The translations under genes were made by a program, and so were the position numbers. From assembly GCA_002305725.1 (NCBI GenBank), contig DBQM01000030.1:1480-34517 (forward strand): a stretch of DNA of 33,038 bases. The letters are read 5' to 3'. The notes beneath the pieces are model-generated. The model saw only the letters and a list, made by a program, of their open reading frames with translations. It searched no databases and was not told the origin of the DNA. Within the stretch, counting starts at the first letter, position 1. Every line of letters begins with the position of its first letter. This document shows, in pieces, positions 15,530 through 23,725 of this stretch. Source of the stretch: Ruminococcus sp. UBA1394 (GTDB taxonomy: Bacteria; Bacillota; Clostridia; Oscillospirales; Ruminococcaceae).

Positions 15530-16348
15530 TTAAAATATCGGTTCTGTATTTTCAAAAGTGATAGACCTGCCGTTGTCCTCAAAATTAAAGGGCATGGGGA
15601 TAAGATTGAAACGCTGTATGGAAGTCACTCCGGCGAAAACCGGAACGTCTGTGCTTACCTCACGGTAATAATCTTTCAGATATGCGCTTACGGTATAAAC
15701 CGCATAATTCTGGAATGATTCCGGCGCATTGGTTTTAAGATTTGGCGGTGCAGGCAGCTTGATTTTTTCGATTGAACCGCTTTCGTCGGTCACGCCGGAA
15801 AAAACAAGCTCCTCCTCTTTGCCGTTTTTTCTGACAACAGTTATTGCCGCATTCGGAAGAGGCATTCCGTTGTCCCCCGTCCGTGTTTCGACTTTTAAGA
15901 AGCCGTAATCGGTGTAAGGTATTTTTCCGTCATCGGGCGTATGCTCAGCCGACATTTTGCCGTAATCCTGCGAATTGTTCCTGCGCATATTGGGCGACTG
16001 CGGCTCCTGCGGCGGATTTCTCATAAATTCCGGTATTACCGGTTCGGGAAATCTGTTTTCGGGGATTTCCGGCTTGTTCTGCACCGGCTGTTCAGTTTCC
16101 ATTTTTTCCGGCTTTGGTTCATTCACTTCCTCGTCTGCTATATCCTCCTGTATCTGAGCCGTTTCATTTTCAAGAGATACACTTTCCGGCGGTGCCTGTT
16201 CAAGTGGGGCAGTTTTTTCGCCCTCCTCTGCCGGTTGTTCAGTACGGTTTTCCTGCGTGCTTATGGACGCATTTTTATTCATGGAATAAAACTTCATCAT
16301 TTCGTCAAGGTACTTCTGACTGTCGCTGCGGATATCCTGTTCGTTCAA
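15530..16348 (-). CDS. Acidic disordered protein with C-terminal CnaB/carboxypeptidase-regulatory-like domain
   Basis: The 272-residue protein begins at TTG 16348, chosen because GGAGGAG lies 7 bp upstream; no ATG fits. Residues 25-145 are Glu/Pro/Gln-rich and probably unstructured. Residues about 148-255 look like a beta-sandwich of the carboxypeptidase regulatory or CnaB type: YGFLKVETRTGDNGMPLPNA, then GVTDESGSIEKIKLPAP, a YAVYTVSAYLKDYY strand and PVFAGVTSIQRFNLIPMP. Such a domain forms the N-terminal part of SleC-type proteins, so this and the next gene look like one SleC-like protein split in two, 11 bp apart. No catalytic residues are expected. Confidence 0.75.
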   Translation of the reverse strand: MNEQDIRSDSQKYLDEMMKFYSMNKNASISTQENRTEQPAEEGEKTAPLEQAPPESVSLENETAQIQEDIADEEVNEPKPEKMETEQPVQNKPEIPENRFPEPVIPEFMRNPPQEPQSPNMRRNNSQDYGKMSAEHTPDDGKIPYTDYGFLKVETRTGDNGMPLPNAAITVVRKNGKEEELVFSGVTDESGSIEKIKLPAPPNLKTNAPESFQNYAVYTVSAYLKDYYREVSTDVPVFAGVTSIQRFNLIPMPFNFEDNGRSITFENTEPIF

Positions 16349-16380
16349 AATAACTCCTCCGTTCAGGTAATGTTTTCAGT

Positions 16381-16411
16381 AATGTATATTCAGAAGGCAG
16401 TCAGAATATGA
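16381..16411 (-). promoter_or_regulatory. Candidate promoter of the SleC-like operon, resembling sigma-E
   Basis: On the minus strand TCATATT (16405-16411), 16 bp, TATACATT (16381-16388). Bacillus sigma-E promoters read roughly KMATATT, 14-15 bp, CATACAHT; here the -35 fits and the -10 fits 7 of 8, but the spacer is one base long. A poor sigma-A reading (TTCATA, 18 bp, TATACA) also exists. Confidence 0.3.
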
Positions 16412-16412
16412 A

Positions 16413-16450
16413 CAAAAAAAGCGGACATTCCGCTTTACAGAATGTCCGCC
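16413..16450 (-). terminator. Terminator after the VanY-type gene
   Basis: GCGGACATTC and GAATGTCCGC form a 10-bp stem (about 16420-16449) around a 9-10 nt loop. On the minus strand a run of seven T follows. Confidence 0.88.
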
Positions 16451-16465
16451 CTTATCAATAAATTA

Positions 16466-16493
16466 TTAAGGCAACACCGCACAATCGCCTTAA
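16466..16493. repeat. 28-bp remnant of the TTAA-ended element
   Basis: It begins with the exact 20-bp left end TTAAGGCAACACCGCACAAT and ends CGCCTTAA, so only the two tips of the 180-bp element remain. On the minus strand its TTAA supplies the TAA stop codon of the VanY-type gene (16490-16492). Confidence 0.7.
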
Positions 16494-17500
16494 TCTTTAT
16501 ATTCCGAATCAATTCCAAGAAATTCTTCAAGTGAAAGTCCGCTTTCGTAAACTTCAGTTGCCTTGTCAATGCCAATATACCTTATGTGCCATGGTTCATA
16601 CTGATATCCGGTATACTCCTCCTTGCCCTCCGGGAAACGTATAATAAAGCCGTATCTGTGCGCATTTACTGCGACCCAGTCACTTTCCGGAGTGTATCCG
16701 AACGAATCGTCTATACTGTTAAGGTCAAAGGCAAGACCTGTCTGATGGTCAGAATGTCCCGGACGTGAAGAATAGGTGTCCGCAAGTTCCTGTCCGTCTT
16801 CCGCAACATAATTGTTGTAAATTCTCTCCTGGTCATAGTAGGAACGGTAACCGGAGGAAATGTAAATATTAAGTCCCTCAGCAGCGGCGTCTGCAGCCAT
16901 TTCGTCAAATGCGGCAAGAGCTTCTTCGCTTGCACCCGGGTCATAATCTGCCGGAAGTGAATAGGTCTTGTTTGCAATAAGGATACCGTCAATGTATGTA
17001 AGACCGTCTTCCTCAACAACTTCATGCTCTCCGTCACTTTCACCGGATTCAACATAAACTCTCAGCTTTGCGCTTTTGTCAGTGCCGCTTATTGTAACAG
17101 TTATATCGCATGAACCCTCAGACTGTCCTGTTATAATTCCCCTGTCAGCAGTTGCAACGGAATTGTTGGAGCTTTCCCATATATAATCGCCCTCAGCGCC
17201 GGTTTCGTTTACAACCTCCGCAGTATAGCTTTCGCCGACCTTTATGGTGATTTCCTTTTCTGTAAAGTAAAGACTTCCCTGCAGTTCACTCTCTCCGCCG
17301 CCGACCGGGATTTCTTCAGTTTTACTGACCTCATCCGACTGTACAATGGATAAGGAATCCGGGTCTTTTATCGGTTCGCTGTCCTTTGAAACAAATATAA
17401 TGATTAGCAAAATAATAAGTATTACCAGAACTGTCCCGATACATATAAGCAGTGCCGCCTGTCTTCGGCGGTAAATTTTCATTTTTTCTTCCCTTGTCAT
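16490..17500 (-). CDS. VanY-type D-alanyl-D-alanine carboxypeptidase with BIG2-like domain
   Basis: A 336-residue membrane-anchored M15B peptidase. A single transmembrane helix spans about residues 15-37 and an acidic linker follows. A bacterial Ig-like (BIG2) domain covers about 82-150 (IKVGESYTAEV, WESSNNSVATAD, GIITGQSEGSC). The catalytic domain covers about 175-330: ISSGYRS (214-220), SDHQTGLAFD with zinc ligands His252 and Asp259, and EPWHIRYIG with base Glu302 and zinc ligand His305. It trims the terminal D-Ala from wall stem peptides outside the membrane. No vanR/S/H/A genes are near, so a resistance role is not suggested. The stop codon lies within a 28-bp repeat remnant, so the original C-terminus may have been slightly different. 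Confidence 0.93.
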   Translation of the reverse strand: MTREEKMKIYRRRQAALLICIGTVLVILIILLIIIFVSKDSEPIKDPDSLSIVQSDEVSKTEEIPVGGGESELQGSLYFTEKEITIKVGESYTAEVVNETGAEGDYIWESSNNSVATADRGIITGQSEGSCDITVTISGTDKSAKLRVYVESGESDGEHEVVEEDGLTYIDGILIANKTYSLPADYDPGASEEALAAFDEMAADAAAEGLNIYISSGYRSYYDQERIYNNYVAEDGQELADTYSSRPGHSDHQTGLAFDLNSIDDSFGYTPESDWVAVNAHRYGFIIRFPEGKEEYTGYQYEPWHIRYIGIDKATEVYESGLSLEEFLGIDSEYKD

Positions 17501-17546
17501 TTTAATTCTTCTTTCTTCTGTGTAATTTTTAAAGGTTATTTCAATA

Positions 17547-17575
17547 AATATAGCACATTACATAAAATTTGTCAA
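17547..17575 (-). promoter_or_regulatory. Promoter of the VanY-type gene
   Basis: Minus strand: TTGACA (17570-17575), 17-bp spacer, TATATT (17547-17552), about 47 bp before the start codon. Confidence 0.75.
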
Positions 17576-17606
17576 TTGAATTTATATAGTTATTTTTTTT
17601 AAACCC

Positions 17607-17635
17607 TTGATATTTTTAAAGAAATAATGTATAAT
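17607..17635 (+). promoter_or_regulatory. Promoter of the GH74 gene
   Basis: TTGATA (17607-17612), 17-bp spacer, TATAAT (17630-17635). The leader is about 65 nt and ends with GAGGGAGAG before ATG 17708. Confidence 0.72.
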
Positions 17636-17707
17636 TATTTAAAGGTTCGTGGATTTTACTAAAATAATATACGAATTGCAAAATAATTTTAGAGGGAGAG
17701 TTAGCTT

Positions 17708-20455
17708 ATGAGTATTAAGAAAAAACTATTCGGGCTGATCACAGCCGTTGCTCTTACAGTTTCAGCCGTTCCGGCGGTTATAAACACAAGCCAGCAGGTA
17801 TCAGCAGCCGAAGATGTTACAAACACAATGGACTGGGGTACTGTTGAAATCGGCGGCGGCGGTTTCGTTTCAGGTATCGTTACCGGTCAGAAGGAAATGT
17901 ACCTGAGAACAGACGTAGGCGGTGCATACAGATACGATTATGAAAAAGGTGAATGGGTTCAGCTTTTCGGTGATATCAATGAAGAGGACAGAGGCTTTTT
18001 AAGCGTCAGCGGTATGGCTATTGACCCGACAGATGACAATACAGTTTATTTCCTCTGCGGCTGTGCTTATTTTTCCGGTGCAAGAACCGCAATTTTCAAG
18101 ACCACAGATGGCGGCAAGACTTTTGAACGCTATGACGTAACCGACCTTATCCAGGTACACGGAAACGGTGACGGACGTGAATGCAGCGAGCCAATCGCAG
18201 TTGACCCGGATAACCCCGACATAATCTATGCAGGCGGCGATGTTACTGCCGGCGATTCCGCACTTATCAAGTCCACAGACGGCGGCAAGACATGGAAAGC
18301 TGTAACAGGCTATGCAGACGCTGTTGAATATCCTTATACTATTAAATGGCCTTTCTGGACAGACCATACAGTCAAGGCAATAACAGTTGACGGTGAACAG
18401 ACATATGCACAGCAGAACGGTGTTGCAACAATCAAAATCATTGACGGTAAGGTTTATGTAGGAACATCAGTAACAGGCGAAGCAAATGTTCACGTTGCTG
18501 ACGTTGACAAGGACGAATTTACCGTGCTTTCCGAAGACCTTCCTACAGCTAATTACCCTGTAACAATAAGCGACGACGGAAACGGAAATCTTTTCGTGAC
18601 ATATATTGAAGGTCTTGCTTTCAATGGAAATTCAGGCGGTGCTTATAAATACAACATTGCAACAGGCAAGGTTACTGATATTTCACCTGTAATGCCGAAT
18701 GGCGGAGCTAAACCGGCTATTGGTATGGTAGTTGCAGATAAGACAGATCCGAACAAACTTGTTGCAAGAACCTGTGGTCTGTGGTCAGACCAGTGGTTTG
18801 AAAAGGAATGGACTGATGGCAGTATTGCCTGGGGCGACCACTTCTTCCGTTCCACAGACGGCGGTGAAACATGGACTGACATTACGCCGGGTCAAGGTGA
18901 AACTATTTACGATGAAAACGGCTCTCACAAGACATTCCTGTCACTTCCGATTGATACAAACGGCTATGACTGGATTTACGGAAAAGCCTGCCACTGGGGC
19001 AGCGGTATTCTTTTAGACCCGAGAAATTCCGACAGGATTCTTATGACTTCCGGTAACGGCGTGTTTGCCTGCGATAACGTCTGGGACGAAATGGGCGTTC
19101 AGTTCTATTTCGACCCGAGCGGTGTAGAAGAAGTTGTTGCACTGGACATGGTTTCAGCTCCGGGCGGTCCTGTATATTCAGCTATAGGTGACTATGACGG
19201 ATTCGTACATGTAGATCCTGATGAAATTCCGCTTCAGCATAAGCCTAACATGGGTTCAACCAGTACTATCGGCTGCTGTTCTGCTAATCCAAAGGTTCTG
19301 GTCAGAGGCGGTAAAGATACCCCAAAGGGATATTATACTACTGATGGAGGTGCTACCTGGACAGAAATGAAAGGTGCTGTTGGCGGCGGCGATCTTTTCA
19401 GATGCGATATTGCAAAACTGGATAATGATACTTACAGAGTTTTCAGTACAAATGCTTCTGGTATCAGGTATACTGATGATTGGGGTGAAACCTGGACAGA
19501 ATGTACCGGCACAGTCGGAACAAACGCATTTGGTGTTCTGGTTGATAAGGCAGACAGCAATATAGTTTACGCATATACTGCAAAATACAATCAGTACTGG
19601 GCTTCCGATACAACCAAAAAGGAACCTACTCTCGACGACGCCCAGTATGACTTCATGGTAAGTACAGACGGCGGCAAGACGTTCACAAACAATATTGTAT
19701 GCAAGTACGATATGTGCGACGTTGCTAACAGAATAGCATATCTTGAAGAGGGCAGGGTTGCACTTGCGGCTGGCTGGAACGGTCTGTATATCGGTACAAA
19801 GGACGGCAAGACTGAAAAGCTTGACAGCGTGTTCTACTGCAAGACTGTCGGCTATGGCGCTCCTGAAAAAGCTGGAGATGTAAATACACTTTACATTTAC
19901 GGCAAGCCGGAGGAAACAGACCCTGAGGGTATTTACCGTTCAACTGACGCCGGTCAGACTTGGGTACTCATAAACAAGAATAACCTTTACGGCGGTACTG
20001 GAAACGGAAACTTCATCGTAGGCGACATGAATGAATTCGGCAAGATTTATATGTCAACTGTCGGCTGCGGTATCGTTTACGGAGAGATTTCAGACAGTCC
20101 GAAACCTCCTGTAACTTCAGTTACTTCAACAACTACACCGACTACAACTACAACTGTTACAACAACAGTTATCACAACACCGGAGCCTACAGAAGAGGGC
20201 AGCGGAGCAACTGTTCCGAGCGGTGTTACGGCTACAAGATACGGTGATGTAAACGTAGATATGAGAGTTAACGTATCCGATGTAGTCTGCCTTAATATGT
20301 ACCTTTTAAATACAGAAAAAAATGAGATCACACCAGAAGGTATGGCTAATGCAGACTGTGCATACGATAATATAATTGACTCGTCTGACAGCGCAATTAT
20401 CCTGAACTTTGTTACTATGGTAGTTGATGAAAGTCAGCTTGGTCCTCAGAAGTAA
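17708..20455 (+). CDS. GH74 xyloglucanase with Thr-rich linker and dockerin
   Basis: A 915-residue secreted enzyme. A signal peptide (about 1-33, basic start, hydrophobic core, VSAAE cleavage region) precedes the two-lobed seven-bladed propeller domain of GH74 (about 40-775), which cuts xyloglucan backbones. Asp69 in LRTDVGGAYRYD corresponds to the first catalytic Asp; Asp495 in SAIGDYDGF is the likely second. Seven Asp-box repeats of the form S/T-x-D-x-G-x-T-W/F are visible, for example STDGGKTW (189) and STDGGETW (382). A Pro/Thr linker (about 798-840) leads to a dockerin from about 844: first calcium loop DVNVDMRVNVSD, second DCAYDNIIDSSD. The second loop lacks the usual Asn at position 3 and both lack Gly at position 6. 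It should bind a cohesin and join a cellulosome. Monocistronic, with its own promoter and terminator. Confidence 0.95.
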   Translation: MSIKKKLFGLITAVALTVSAVPAVINTSQQVSAAEDVTNTMDWGTVEIGGGGFVSGIVTGQKEMYLRTDVGGAYRYDYEKGEWVQLFGDINEEDRGFLSVSGMAIDPTDDNTVYFLCGCAYFSGARTAIFKTTDGGKTFERYDVTDLIQVHGNGDGRECSEPIAVDPDNPDIIYAGGDVTAGDSALIKSTDGGKTWKAVTGYADAVEYPYTIKWPFWTDHTVKAITVDGEQTYAQQNGVATIKIIDGKVYVGTSVTGEANVHVADVDKDEFTVLSEDLPTANYPVTISDDGNGNLFVTYIEGLAFNGNSGGAYKYNIATGKVTDISPVMPNGGAKPAIGMVVADKTDPNKLVARTCGLWSDQWFEKEWTDGSIAWGDHFFRSTDGGETWTDITPGQGETIYDENGSHKTFLSLPIDTNGYDWIYGKACHWGSGILLDPRNSDRILMTSGNGVFACDNVWDEMGVQFYFDPSGVEEVVALDMVSAPGGPVYSAIGDYDGFVHVDPDEIPLQHKPNMGSTSTIGCCSANPKVLVRGGKDTPKGYYTTDGGATWTEMKGAVGGGDLFRCDIAKLDNDTYRVFSTNASGIRYTDDWGETWTECTGTVGTNAFGVLVDKADSNIVYAYTAKYNQYWASDTTKKEPTLDDAQYDFMVSTDGGKTFTNNIVCKYDMCDVANRIAYLEEGRVALAAGWNGLYIGTKDGKTEKLDSVFYCKTVGYGAPEKAGDVNTLYIYGKPEETDPEGIYRSTDAGQTWVLINKNNLYGGTGNGNFIVGDMNEFGKIYMSTVGCGIVYGEISDSPKPPVTSVTSTTTPTTTTTVTTTVITTPEPTEEGSGATVPSGVTATRYGDVNVDMRVNVSDVVCLNMYLLNTEKNEITPEGMANADCAYDNIIDSSDSAIILNFVTMVVDESQLGPQK

Positions 20456-20468
20456 TTTTATAAAAATC

Positions 20469-20496
20469 AAGCCGGTGCTAAATGCACCGGCTTTTT
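20469..20496 (+). terminator. Terminator after the GH74 gene
   Basis: GCCGGTGC (20471-20478) pairs with GCACCGGC (20484-20491), 5-nt loop, then a T-run (TTTTTC). Confidence 0.9.
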
Positions 20497-20554
20497 CATT
20501 TCTACTGCAATAGCACTTATCCCCAAAAAAGCTGAATCACAGCCGTTCGGGCAA

Positions 20555-20586
20555 AGAAAAAACCGGATTTCAAAAATGAAATCCGG
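20555..20586 (-). terminator. Terminator of the tRNA-Ser transcript
   Basis: CCGGATTTC and GAAATCCGG (20563-20586) form a 9-bp stem with a 6-nt loop; on the minus strand a run of six T follows. It lies 24 bp after the last tRNA gene. Confidence 0.85.
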
Positions 20587-20609
20587 AATATCCTGTGCGG
20601 TTACACACC

Positions 20610-20699
20610 TGGCGGAGAAGGAGGGATTTGAACCCTCGCGGCAGTTTCCCACCCTACGCCCTTAGCAGGGGCGCCTCGTCACCACTTGAGTACTTCTCC
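20610..20699 (-). tRNA. tRNA-Ser (anticodon GCT)
   Basis: On the minus strand the acceptor arms GGAGAAG and CTTCTCC pair, followed by discriminator G and encoded CCA. The T loop reads GGTTCAAATCC. The anticodon GCT is at 20664-20666 within CCCTGCTAAGGG, and the long variable arm is typical of class II serine tRNA. Cotranscribed with the tRNA-Ser(TGA) 25 bp upstream. Confidence 0.96.
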
Positions 20700-20724
20700 A
20701 ACGGTAACAGGTTGTATATAAAAA

Positions 20725-20813
<89 letters not shown>

Positions 20814-20834
20814 AGCGCTTTAATCAGCTTAATT

Positions 20835-20863
20835 ATTATACTACGTTTTTTGAGAATTGTCAA
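20835..20863 (-). promoter_or_regulatory. Consensus promoter of the tRNA-Ser operon
   Basis: Minus strand: TTGACA (20858-20863), 17-bp spacer, TATAAT (20835-20840), all consensus. The first tRNA begins 22 bp after the -10. Confidence 0.85.
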
Positions 20864-20898
20864 CACCTTTTGCGAAAATTGTCAATTTGCACAATAAT

Positions 20899-22221
20899 TT
20901 ATTTTGATGTTAGTGATTTGGCACAATTAATAAGCTCACAGCGATTATTTTTGATATTATCCTTCATAACATTGTCAAGCAGTCTGTTAAGGACAGTTTT
21001 AATCTCCTTGCCGGAAAAGCCAATTTCCATGAGGTCATATCCATTTATTTCAAGGTCCCTTATGCAGACGCACTCATGATTTTCAATGATTTCACGGACT
21101 TCTTTCTCCTGTCCGTCTGATTTTTTCAGCCTTTCACGGCAGAACTCCTGCTTTGAAAGCGAGTCGGCACGCTGTACATCAAGCAGGTCAAAAACATTTT
21201 CCGCTCCGATCTCACCGATTATCCTGCGCAGCTCATAACGGTTGTTCAGCTCGTCGCTGTGATGGCTTATGAGAGTGACAACGTCCTCTGTCATACGGTT
21301 TGAAAACTTCATTCGTTTCATGATTTCTGCGGTTTTTCCGGCACTTTTCAGAGCGTGACCCTTGAAATGTCCCCTGCCGTTTTCGTCCTGTTTAAAACAG
21401 TCGGGTTTGGCTATATCGTGAAAAAACATTGCAATTCTGATTTTTTCCTTGTTCCTGCATGAGCTCACAGCGTGAATGGTATGCTCCCACACGTCATATT
21501 TATGATACGGGCTGTGCTGTTCAAACTCAAAGCATGGAATTATTTCCGGAATGAATACGGCTATAACATCACGATAACTGCGGAGTATGCTGTCGGGATG
21601 ACTGCCGCAGAGGAGTCCGGTAAATTCATCCCTTATCCTTTCGGCTGAAATGTTTCTGAGAAGACAGCGGCACTCATGAACCGCCGCCGCTGTTTCCGGT
21701 TCAATATCAAAACCGAATCTTGCGGCAAATCTCAGCGCACGCATGATTCGCAGAGCGTCCTCGTTAAACCTTTCCTCAGCTTTTCCGACTGCTCTTATAA
21801 TTCCGTTGTTGATATCATCCCTGCCACCGAAAAGGTCGGTTATATTGCCGTTTGCGTCCATAGCCATTGCGTTGACAGTAAAATCCCGGCGTTTCAGATC
21901 CTCTGCAAGTAAAGAGGAAAACTCAACCTTATCCGGATGACGATTATCGGTGTATTTACTGTCAATGCGGTATGTCGTGATTTCAAGCTGTTCGCCGTCA
22001 ATGACAACGGTTACAGTACCATGCTTTTCCCCTGTCGGAATAACAGTATAGCCGCTGAAAACCGCCTTTATCTGCTCCGGCAGGGCGTTTGTCGTGATAT
22101 CAAAATCATGGGGCGGAATATTCATTATACAGTCACGGACGCAGCCTCCGGCAAAATATGCCTCAAAGCCGTTTTTTTCAAGCTGTTTTACTGCTACTGC
22201 CGCATATTCCGGAATTTTCAT
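20899..22221 (-). CDS. cca: CCA-adding enzyme / tRNA nucleotidyltransferase with HD domain
   Basis: Class II tRNA nucleotidyltransferase, 440 residues, which adds or repairs the 3' CCA of tRNAs. The catalytic head has FAGGCVRD (23-30) and PHDFDITTNA with the metal-binding pair Asp39/Asp41. RRDFTVNAMA and FNEDALRIMRALRFAARFGF are the flexible-loop and nucleotide-recognition motifs. An HD phosphohydrolase domain follows (KYDVWEHTIHAV, FFHDIAKP, FKGHALKSA). I place the start at ATG 22221 because CAGGAGG lies five bases before it; an upstream TTG has no such site. It lies just upstream of the tRNA-Ser promoter. Both tRNAs already encode CCA, so repair may be the main task. Confidence 0.94.
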   Translation of the reverse strand: MKIPEYAAVAVKQLEKNGFEAYFAGGCVRDCIMNIPPHDFDITTNALPEQIKAVFSGYTVIPTGEKHGTVTVVIDGEQLEITTYRIDSKYTDNRHPDKVEFSSLLAEDLKRRDFTVNAMAMDANGNITDLFGGRDDINNGIIRAVGKAEERFNEDALRIMRALRFAARFGFDIEPETAAAVHECRCLLRNISAERIRDEFTGLLCGSHPDSILRSYRDVIAVFIPEIIPCFEFEQHSPYHKYDVWEHTIHAVSSCRNKEKIRIAMFFHDIAKPDCFKQDENGRGHFKGHALKSAGKTAEIMKRMKFSNRMTEDVVTLISHHSDELNNRYELRRIIGEIGAENVFDLLDVQRADSLSKQEFCRERLKKSDGQEKEVREIIENHECVCIRDLEINGYDLMEIGFSGKEIKTVLNRLLDNVMKDNIKNNRCELINCAKSLTSK

Positions 22222-22258
22222 TTTTGCCTCCTGCAAAATGTAAGAACAAGTTCTGAGG

Positions 22259-23503
22259 TTATTCCTGTGAATCTTCTTCGTCTGCCGTTGAAATAACGAG
22301 CCTTATTTTCTGTATCTTTTTGTCCTCGACTGAAATTACCGTAAGTCTGAACGCACCGCTTTCAGCAGTTTCGCCCTCTTGCGCAACGTGTCCCAACAGT
22401 TCCATTACCCAGCCGCCGACCGTGTTTCCGGAGCTTTCAATTTCATTTTCCGGCAGACCCAGATTTTCAAGCAGGTCGCCTATGCTCAGTTCGCCGGAAA
22501 CCTCGTATTCATCCTCGCCGGTTTTGACAAATGTGTCTATTACCTCGTCATTCTCGTCATAAATCTCCCCGACAAGTTCTTCTATAATATCCTCCATGGT
22601 TATAATGCCCTTTGTACCGCCGTACTGGTCAAGGACAACTGCCATGTGCATTTTGTTTTTCTGCATTTCTTTCAGTGCTTCGCTGATAAGCTTTAAGTCG
22701 GAAAGATGTATTACGTCCTGTATAATTTCTGAAATATCCTCTTTGCCTTCGTTAACAAGTCTGAAAAAGCTTTTGTTTGTGATGATACCTATGATATTGT
22801 CAACGCTTTTTTCGTAAACAGGCAGTCTGGAGTACATTTCAGTAAGAAAGATATCCTTTATCTTGTTGAAATCCTCGTTGCGCTCAACCGCAACCACATT
22901 TACTCTCGGTATAAGTATTTCATCGACGGTTATTTCGTCAAATTCAAGTGCAGAGCGTACAAGGTCGCTTTCCTGTTCTTCAAGAACACCCTGTTCCTCA
23001 ATTTCCTCAATCATGTATTTCAGTTCATCTTCAGTAACAGTCGGCTGTTCTTCCTTTGGCTTCATTGCGTTCTGAAGAATTCTGAAAAGAGCCACAACAG
23101 GCGTTAAAAGCTTTATAAGTATCCACAGCGGTTCAGCCATTACCAGCGAAACGCTTTCGGCATGGCTTTTAGCGTATGATTTTGGAGTTATTTCGCCGAA
23201 AATAAGTACCAGTACTGTCATTACCGCTGTTGCAGCGCCGACGCCCCCCGGACCGAGAAGCTCCGTAAACAAAACAGTACTTATAGATGTGGAAAGGATA
23301 TTTACGATATTGTTTCCTATAAGAATAGTAGTAAGGGCGTTATCAAAAGAATTTGCGATTTTCAGCGCCTTTTCGGCACGCTTGTTGCCCTGTGCAGCAT
23401 AATTTTTAAGGCGTATCTTGTTTACGCTGGAAAAAGCCATTTCAGCACCCGAAAAAACAGCTGACATTGCAAGCAGTGCAATGATTATTATTACCCTTGA
23501 CAT
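22259..23503 (-). CDS. CorC/HlyC-type CNNM and CBS-domain membrane protein
   Basis: A 414-residue protein of the UPF0053 / CorC family, linked to magnesium or cobalt efflux and often mislabelled hemolysin. A CNNM (DUF21) membrane domain covers about 1-135: FSGAEMAFSSVNKIRLKN, ILIGNNIVNILSTSI, IFGEITPKSYAKSHAE. Two CBS domains cover about 195-325 (ILIPRVNVVAVE, YSRLPVYEKSVDNIIGII, MAVVLDQYGGTKGIITMEDI), and a C-terminal CorC_HlyC domain covers about 335-405 (YEVSGELSIGDLLENLGL). GGAGG lies before the ATG. It is upstream of cca with 37 bp between them, so the two may share a transcript. Confidence 0.92.
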   Translation of the reverse strand: MSRVIIIIALLAMSAVFSGAEMAFSSVNKIRLKNYAAQGNKRAEKALKIANSFDNALTTILIGNNIVNILSTSISTVLFTELLGPGGVGAATAVMTVLVLIFGEITPKSYAKSHAESVSLVMAEPLWILIKLLTPVVALFRILQNAMKPKEEQPTVTEDELKYMIEEIEEQGVLEEQESDLVRSALEFDEITVDEILIPRVNVVAVERNEDFNKIKDIFLTEMYSRLPVYEKSVDNIIGIITNKSFFRLVNEGKEDISEIIQDVIHLSDLKLISEALKEMQKNKMHMAVVLDQYGGTKGIITMEDIIEELVGEIYDENDEVIDTFVKTGEDEYEVSGELSIGDLLENLGLPENEIESSGNTVGGWVMELLGHVAQEGETAESGAFRLTVISVEDKKIQKIRLVISTADEEDSQE

Positions 23504-23536
23504 AGTACCTCCATAAATTTATAAAAATACTATTAT

Positions 23537-23565
23537 ATAATATCATAAATCTGTAAAAGATTCAA
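23537..23565 (-). promoter_or_regulatory. Promoter of the CorC-type gene
   Basis: Minus strand: TTGAAT (23560-23565), 17-bp spacer, TATTAT (23537-23542), 34 bp before the ATG. Confidence 0.5.
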
Positions 23566-23658
23566 GGGGAATTTTGTAAAATATAAAATATAGTGCTTTG
23601 TCAAATGTGCAGAAATTTCACTTTTAGTATGATTTTTACAGCTTATTTGTATAGTATG

Positions 23659-23687
23659 TTGACAATACTTTTTCGGCATGATATAAT
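23659..23687 (+). promoter_or_regulatory. Full-consensus promoter of the GH10 gene
   Basis: TTGACA (23659-23664), 17-bp spacer, TATAAT (23682-23687), plus TG one base before the -10. Every element matches consensus. The predicted start point is near 23694, giving a leader of about 237 nt that contains a small AAGGC/GCCTT hairpin (23702-23717) and the whole 180-bp repeat. Confidence 0.85.
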
Positions 23688-23725
23688 GTAAAATAGGAAA
23701 TAAGGCGGTACTGCCTTGAATAAAA

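Noticed and set aside
13610..16348. Phage tail or contractile injection system genes
   Set aside because: The peptidoglycan-binding repeats without signal peptides raised the idea, but the SpoIID-type domain and gene order match SleC and no structural phage gene is near.
16490..17500. Vancomycin resistance locus
   Set aside because: Only a VanY-type carboxypeptidase is present; there is no ligase, dehydrogenase or VanRS pair, and an Ig-like domain suggests ordinary wall remodelling.
22259..23503. Hemolysin
   Set aside because: The CNNM, CBS and CorC_HlyC layout is that of ion-transport-linked proteins; the hemolysin label is historical.
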